A DNA stretch of 64,000 nt. It comes from an uncultured Bacteroidales bacterium (GTDB lineage: Bacteria > Bacteroidota > Bacteroidia > Bacteroidales > UBA932). The stretch spans positions 10,542-74,541 of the forward strand of contig CAKUXR010000016.1 in NCBI GenBank assembly GCA_934700615.1, read 5' to 3'. The position numbers and the translations under genes were made by a program. Positions 59,736-64,000 of this stretch are shown piece by piece. The notes under the pieces are model-generated. The model worked only from the letters and a program-made list of their open reading frames with translations. It did not search any database and was not told the DNA's origin. How positions within the stretch are numbered: the first letter of the stretch is position 1; each line of letters starts with the position of its first letter.

Positions 59736-61298
59736 ATGAGTATCCAGCAGGATAATATCAAGAAACTGGTAGAGCGCAGGGCTGCAGCCGCAATGGGCGG
59801 AGGCCAGAAAAGAATCGACGCTCAGCACCAGAAAGGAAAGCTCACGGCACGTGAGAGAATCGCTCTGCTTCTCGACGAAGGAAGCTTCGAGGAATTCGAC
59901 ATGTTCGTTCAGCATCGCTGCACAAACTTCGGAATGGAGAAGCAGCATTTCGATGGTGACGGAGTCGTAACAGGACAGGGAACCATCGACGGAAGGCTGG
60001 TATATGTATTTGCCCAGGACTTCACAGTGTCAGGAGGTTCTCTCGGAGAAGTCATGGCACAGAAAATCTGCAAAGTCATGGACATGGCCACCAAGAATGG
60101 CGTTCCTTGCATCGGACTTAACGACTCAGGCGGAGCAAGAATCCAGGAAGGAATCAACTCACTCGCAGGATTCGGCGAAATCTTCGAAAGGAATATCCTT
60201 TCATCAGGTGTCGTTCCGCAGATTTCAGGAATCTTCGGACCATGCGCCGGAGGAGCAGTCTATTCACCGGCATTGACAGACTTCACCATCATGGTGAAGA
60301 ACACCTCATACATGTTCCTCACCGGACCGGCAGTCGTAAAGAGCGTGACCGGAGAGACGGTGACATCTGAGGAACTCGGAGGCGCGAGCGTACACGCTAC
60401 CAAGAGCGGTGTCGCGCACTTTGCAGCAGAAAACGACGAGGACGGAATCAGAATCATCAAGGAACTCCTCAGCTACATCCCGCAGAACAACATGGAAGAG
60501 GCGCCTGTGGTTCCTACCCAGGACCCTGTAAGCAGGACAGACGACGCATTGAACGAAATCATACCGGACAATCCGAACAAGGCCTATGACATGTACTATG
60601 TCATAAAGAGCATCGTGGATGACGGCAAGTTCTTCGAAATCCATCAGTCATATGCGAAGAACATCATCGTGGGATTCGCACACATGAACGGACGCAGCGT
60701 AGGTATCGTGGCCAACCAGCCTAAATTCCTCGCCGGGGTGCTCGACATCAATGCTTCCAGAAAAGCCGGACGTTTCGTCCGTTTCTGCGACGCCTTCAAC
60801 ATTCCTATAGTTACACTGGTGGACGTACCTGGATTCCTCTGCGGAACACAGCAGGAATATGGCGCCATCATCGCGAACGGAGCGAAACTCCTCTACGCTT
60901 ACGGAGAAGCCACAGTTCCTAAGGTTACGGTAACATTGAGAAAATCTTATGGCGGAGCCCATATCGTCATGAGCTGCAAGCAGATACGCGGAGACATCAA
61001 CTACGCTTGGCCATCAGCGAACATCGCCGTGATGGGAGCCGACGGAGCAGTACAGATCCTTCATGGCAAGGAACTCAAGGCCATCGAAGACCCTGAAGAG
61101 AGGGCAAAACTCGCCGAGGAGAAGAAGAACGAGTACAATGACCTCTTCTGCAATCCTTATCAGGCAGCCAAGATGGGCTACATCGATGATATCATTGAAC
61201 CGAGGAACACCAGATTCCGTGTCATTCGCGCACTCGAGCAGCTCGCAGGCAAGAAACAGACACTTCCTGCCAAGAAGCACGACAATCTTCCTCTCTAA
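59736..61298 (+). CDS. mmdA: methylmalonyl-CoA decarboxylase alpha subunit / acyl-CoA carboxyltransferase
   Basis: The 520-residue carboxyltransferase moves CO2 between an acyl-CoA such as (S)-methylmalonyl-CoA or propionyl-CoA and biotin. Two crotonase-like halves are visible: the N half with LTARERIALLLDEGSF, FAQDFTVSGGSLGE, CIGLNDSGGARIQEG (acyl-CoA site) and GPCAGGAVYSPALTDF; the C half with TLVDVPGFLCGTQQEYG, LRKSYGGAHIVM (biotin site) and WPSANIAVMGADGAV. It could be a propionyl-CoA carboxylase beta chain, but the downstream OadG, biotin-carrier and OadB genes make the membrane decarboxylase the better reading. No biotin carboxylase gene is present in the window, which also favours the decarboxylase. 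Confidence 0.9.
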   Translation: MSIQQDNIKKLVERRAAAAMGGGQKRIDAQHQKGKLTARERIALLLDEGSFEEFDMFVQHRCTNFGMEKQHFDGDGVVTGQGTIDGRLVYVFAQDFTVSGGSLGEVMAQKICKVMDMATKNGVPCIGLNDSGGARIQEGINSLAGFGEIFERNILSSGVVPQISGIFGPCAGGAVYSPALTDFTIMVKNTSYMFLTGPAVVKSVTGETVTSEELGGASVHATKSGVAHFAAENDEDGIRIIKELLSYIPQNNMEEAPVVPTQDPVSRTDDALNEIIPDNPNKAYDMYYVIKSIVDDGKFFEIHQSYAKNIIVGFAHMNGRSVGIVANQPKFLAGVLDINASRKAGRFVRFCDAFNIPIVTLVDVPGFLCGTQQEYGAIIANGAKLLYAYGEATVPKVTVTLRKSYGGAHIVMSCKQIRGDINYAWPSANIAVMGADGAVQILHGKELKAIEDPEERAKLAEEKKNEYNDLFCNPYQAAKMGYIDDIIEPRNTRFRVIRALEQLAGKKQTLPAKKHDNLPL

Positions 61299-61310
61299 AC
61301 CATACGGGGA

Positions 61311-62246
61311 ATGAAAAGAAAGTTATTGACAATAATCGGTGCTATCCTCTTCGGCATCACCACAATCCATGCCCAGAACGTCAGCGACCTCATCATTTCA
61401 GAGGTCATGGCGGAGCCTGACAGCACAGGGATTCTGGATGAATATGGCCGAATGACAGGATGGATAGAGATTTTCAACAAGTCCCAGGGCACCGTAAACT
61501 ACGGAGGGTGCTTCTTGTCAGATGACCGCAACAATCTGAAAAAGAGCCCCATAACCAAATCAGACAGCAGAACCAAGCTTGGACCGAGACAGGTGGTCCT
61601 CTTCCACGCGAGCGGTGACGGAAGTGACGGCACATTCTACACAGGCTTCGAAATAAGAAGAGGAAGCACGGTCTATCTCGTCAGCAACGACGGACGCACA
61701 ATCGTGGATTCTGTCAATGTCCCTGCAAATCTCCCTGCCGGAAAATCAGTGGCAAAAATCGCCAACGACCTCAGACAGATGGAGTTCGAAATTTCAGCCG
61801 AGCCTACAGACCCGACACCGGGAATGGTGAACGGGGACCAGACGGTGGAGACCGGAGCACAGAAAATGGCGCGCGAAGACAAACACGGATTCGTGCTTTC
61901 TGGAGTCTCAGTTCTCGTCGTTTTCTGCGCCCTGCTGATTCTCTGGTGGCTGTTCAGCCTGCTCGGAAAAGTTTCCGGAGGCACAACTGCCAAGCCTGCC
62001 GAGACCAGAAAAAAGGAAAAGGTCAATGCTGCAAAGGACGGAAAAGTTACTCCTGAAATCGCAGCGGCAATCTCAATGGCCCTCGACCAGGAAATGAACG
62101 GCGAAGTCTATGCCGCCATATCCACTGCCCTTCACCTCTACATGGAAGACTCTGTGCATGACAAGGAAAGTTTTGTCATCACCATCAGGAGGAAAGAGAG
62201 CGGATGGAACAGCAAAGAACAGTATTTCAGGCAGTTGCCAAAGTAA
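61311..62246 (+). CDS. lamin-tail domain fused to OadG-like decarboxylase gamma/delta subunit
   Basis: A 311-residue exported/membrane protein. After a signal peptide (TIIGAILFGITTIHAQ) comes a lamin-tail domain (LIISEVMAEPDSTG, TGWIEIFNKSQGTVNYGGCFLSDD, PRQVVLFHASG), then a membrane helix (GVSVLVVFCALLILWWLFSL near residues 197-217), a charged tail and a short C-terminal OadG-like segment (EIAAAISMALDQEMN, YAAISTALHLYM). OadG/MmdD subunits normally have only the helix and tail and help assemble the sodium pump; the added periplasmic lamin-tail domain appears in Bacteroidota versions. Second gene of the operon, 12 bp after mmdA. Confidence 0.82.
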   Translation: MKRKLLTIIGAILFGITTIHAQNVSDLIISEVMAEPDSTGILDEYGRMTGWIEIFNKSQGTVNYGGCFLSDDRNNLKKSPITKSDSRTKLGPRQVVLFHASGDGSDGTFYTGFEIRRGSTVYLVSNDGRTIVDSVNVPANLPAGKSVAKIANDLRQMEFEISAEPTDPTPGMVNGDQTVETGAQKMAREDKHGFVLSGVSVLVVFCALLILWWLFSLLGKVSGGTTAKPAETRKKEKVNAAKDGKVTPEIAAAISMALDQEMNGEVYAAISTALHLYMEDSVHDKESFVITIRRKESGWNSKEQYFRQLPK

Positions 62247-62314
62247 TCGGCACAAAACATTCGCCTGTCACAAAGAGATTATCATAAACTAACGAAACGA
62301 AAATTTTAAGTTGT

Positions 62315-62752
62315 ATGAAAGAATATAAATTCAAAATCAACGGAAACGACTACAATGTCGCTATCAATTCTACCAACGGAAACCTTGCTGACGTAACAGT
62401 AAACGGCGTATCTTATCAGGTCGAAATGGAGAATGCAATGCCTGCTGCTCCTGCACAGGCAGCCCCGGCCCAGACAGCGGCACCACAGGCTCCTGTCCAG
62501 GCAGCAGCACCTGCCCCTGCAGCAAAACCTGCCGGAGAAGGAAAGCCGGTTACCTCACCACTTCCGGGTGTCATCATCGAAGTGTCTGTAAAAGAAGGCG
62601 ATACAGTAGCGGCAGGTCAGAAAGTAGCCGTTCTTGAGGCCATGAAGATGGAGAACGAGATCCAGGCTGACAGAGCCGGTGTCGTTACCAAAATCAACGT
62701 TTCCAAGGGAGACTCCATCCTCGAGGGCGCTGCAATCGTAACCATAGCATAA
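62315..62752 (+). CDS. mmdC: biotin carrier protein of the decarboxylase
   Basis: A 145-residue biotin carboxyl carrier: an N-terminal beta domain (YKFKINGNDYNVAI, VNGVSYQVEME), an alanine/proline-rich flexible linker of about 35 residues, and a biotinyl domain with the attachment motif EAMKMEN, lysine K111. The hinge-and-tail design matches MmdC/OadA-type swinging arms that carry CO2 from the alpha subunit to the membrane beta subunit. It ends four bases before the next gene. Confidence 0.92.
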   Translation: MKEYKFKINGNDYNVAINSTNGNLADVTVNGVSYQVEMENAMPAAPAQAAPAQTAAPQAPVQAAAPAPAAKPAGEGKPVTSPLPGVIIEVSVKEGDTVAAGQKVAVLEAMKMENEIQADRAGVVTKINVSKGDSILEGAAIVTIA

Positions 62753-62756
62753 CTGT

Positions 62757-63899
62757 ATGGATCAGATTATAAACAGCCTTCAGCAGTTCTGGGAGTTTAC
62801 AGGTTTCTGCAACATGACATGGCAGCACCTGGTGATGATCGCCATCGGCATTGTCTTCATTACTCTCGCAATCGTGAAGGAGTGGGAGCCTCTGCTCCTC
62901 GTCCCGATCGGTTTCGGTATGATCATCGGAAACATTCCGATGTTCCCGGGACTGAATATCGGAGTCTATGAAGACGGCTCCGTACTGAACATATTGTACC
63001 AGGGTGTACGTCAGGGATGGTACCCGCCATTGATCTTCCTCGGAATCGGTGCAATGACGGATTTCTCTGCATTGATCTCACAGCCGAGGCTCATCCTTAT
63101 CGGAGCTGCGGCACAGATGGGTATCTTCGGAGCATATCTTCTGGCATTGACATTGGGCTTCATGCCGAACGAGGCCGGTGCAATCGGCATCATCGGAGGC
63201 GCTGACGGCCCTACTGCAATCTTCCTCTCTTCCAAACTTGCACCGGACCTGATGGGCGCAATCGCCGTTTCAGCATACTCTTACATGGCTCTCGTCCCTG
63301 TGATCCAGAAGCCTATCATGCTTTTGCTCACATCCAAGAAGGAGCGCCTCATCCGTATGCCGGCACCACGTCCTGTAAGCCAGAAGGAGAAGATCATCTT
63401 CCCTATCGTCGGATTCCTTACAACCGCGTTCATCGTGCCGTCAGGACTTCCGCTCCTGGGTATGCTTTTCTTCGGTAACCTCCTGAAAGAGAGCGGCGTG
63501 ACACGCCGTCTGGCCGAGACCGCAAGAGGTCCGCTCATCGACGTCATCACCACACTCATCGGTCTTACCGTAGGCTGCTCGACACAGGCGGACAAGTTCC
63601 TTTCAGCTACATCAGTGAAGATTTTCGCCCTGGGACTTCTGTCATTCGTGATTGCTACAATGTGCGGCGTCCTGTTCGTGAAGTTCATGAACCTGTTCTG
63701 CAAAGAAGGACACAAAATCAATCCGCTCATCGGAAATGCAGGTGTTTCTGCAGTGCCTGACAGCGCACGTGTTTCTGAAGTCGTAGGACGCGAATGTGAC
63801 CCGAGCAACCACCTTCTCATGCATGCCATGGGACCGAACGTTGCAGGTGTCATCGGTTCGGCAGTTGCCGCAGGTATCCTGCTGGGATTCCTCGGATAA
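62757..63899 (+). CDS. mmdB: sodium-pumping decarboxylase beta subunit
   Basis: The beta subunit decarboxylates carboxybiotin in the membrane and pumps Na+ out. The 380 residues form about nine to ten hydrophobic helices. Family marks: PLLLVPIGFGMIIGNIPM, PPLIFLGIGAMTDFSALISQP, GIIGGADGPTAIFLSSKLAP (the conserved D in GGADGPT is needed for Na+ transport in characterised homologues), VSAYSYMALVPVIQKPIM, ERLIRMPAPRPVSQKEKIIFP and LIGNAGVSAVPDSARVSE. The length is close to normal. It completes the operon; the downstream hairpin lacks a proper T-tract. Confidence 0.92.
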   Translation: MDQIINSLQQFWEFTGFCNMTWQHLVMIAIGIVFITLAIVKEWEPLLLVPIGFGMIIGNIPMFPGLNIGVYEDGSVLNILYQGVRQGWYPPLIFLGIGAMTDFSALISQPRLILIGAAAQMGIFGAYLLALTLGFMPNEAGAIGIIGGADGPTAIFLSSKLAPDLMGAIAVSAYSYMALVPVIQKPIMLLLTSKKERLIRMPAPRPVSQKEKIIFPIVGFLTTAFIVPSGLPLLGMLFFGNLLKESGVTRRLAETARGPLIDVITTLIGLTVGCSTQADKFLSATSVKIFALGLLSFVIATMCGVLFVKFMNLFCKEGHKINPLIGNAGVSAVPDSARVSEVVGRECDPSNHLLMHAMGPNVAGVIGSAVAAGILLGFLG

Positions 63900-63937
63900 A
63901 ATACTTGAATTTTCGCTGATTGCGAAATCGAGTAGGA

Positions 63938-64000
63938 GGAAAACGAAGTAGTTTTCTTCCTACTTTCGTTTTCCGACCTCTCACACCACCGTACGTGCGG
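63938..64000 (-). mobile_element. possible 3' end of a group II intron or its reverse-transcriptase unit, cut by the window edge
   Basis: Read on the minus strand the edge gives CCGCACGTACGGTGGTGTG and AGAGGTCGG, which resembles the 3' part of group II intron domain V. Next comes a hairpin pairing 63960-63974 with 63938-63951 (one extra T), placed like domain VI. It begins about 20 bp beyond a 6-bp TTTCGC/GCGAAA stem after mmdB that looks like a terminator stem without its T-run, a known type of target for group IIC introns. Only sequence outside the window could confirm it. Confidence 0.35.

Noticed and set aside
1..64000. Heptamer as a Chi-like or KOPS-like oriented signal
   Set aside because: The two orientations are about equal (42 and 43) and mixed within single genes, whereas Chi and KOPS are strand-biased. 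Not excluded genome-wide.
1..64000. CRISPR arrays, rRNA and tRNA genes
   Set aside because: No repeat-spacer pattern was found; the only regular repeats have 37- and 51-bp periods with diverged units and no unique spacers. No tRNA or rRNA signature was seen in the intergenic regions.

Overview
The window looks like a chromosomal segment of a gut-type Bacteroidota, order Bacteroidales, near 50% GC. The family is not certain; Rikenellaceae or a 'Cryptobacteroides'-like lineage would fit. The evidence is a SusC/SusD polysaccharide-utilisation locus, lipoprotein signal peptides, DUF3823/DUF4301/DUF4965 and GxGYxYP proteins, a Bacteroidota-style histone-H1-like domain, and several promoters matching the Bacteroidota sigma consensus (TTTG or ATTG, about 20 nt, TAnnTTTG). 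No CRISPR array, rRNA or tRNA was seen.

Layout. 1-6650: partial surface protein, a zapB-like/zapA pair, a 6S RNA whose closing stem reaches into the zapA 3' end, rny, dsbD and a 5'-nucleotidase lipoprotein. 6.6-14.9 kb: accessory DNA with an AAA_14/DUF4143 ATPase, a visibly AT-rich operon of three unknown envelope genes, a decayed IS3-family element, a YhcG/DUF1016 nuclease and a WYD-repeat secreted protein. 15-24.5 kb: an outer-membrane protein, a GH20 remnant, a GSCFA protein, a two-gene LysO lysine exporter, a PAS protein, crcB lying between two copies of a 273-bp non-coding element, ffh, lysA, a deoxyhypusine-synthase-like gene and an AraC-type protein. 24.6-28.8 kb: a 51-bp tandem repeat, then the operon recF-DUF721-pdxB-DUF4301. 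29-35 kb: a secreted/surface operon that includes an unusual histone-H1-like/lipoprotein fusion frame. 35.3-38.5 kb: a TPR-LuxR regulator, a TPR membrane protein and a YebC-type regulator. 38.5-59.6 kb: a probable alpha-mannan utilisation locus (surface lipoprotein, GH76, SusC, SusD, DUF3823, then a terminator-like hairpin, then a putative TIM-barrel lipoprotein, DUF4965, GH92 and GxGYxYP), divergent from a LamG/Kelch-TM-SARP one-component regulator. 59.7-63.9 kb: a sodium-pumping acyl-CoA (methylmalonyl-CoA) decarboxylase operon. The right edge carries what may be the 3' end of a group II intron on the minus strand.

How the parts work together. The PUL would bind and cut mannan at the surface (GH76), import oligosaccharides through SusC/D, and trim them with GH92 and partner enzymes, under the adjacent membrane regulator. 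The decarboxylase operon fits a succinate-to-propionate fermentation that conserves energy as a Na+ gradient.

The most unexpected signal is not a gene. The heptamer CATTGAC/GTCAATG occurs about 85 times by hand count, against roughly 8 expected for a random 7-mer on both strands. It is found in both orientations, in all reading frames and between genes, and it is absent from a 6.9-kb stretch that independently looks horizontally acquired.
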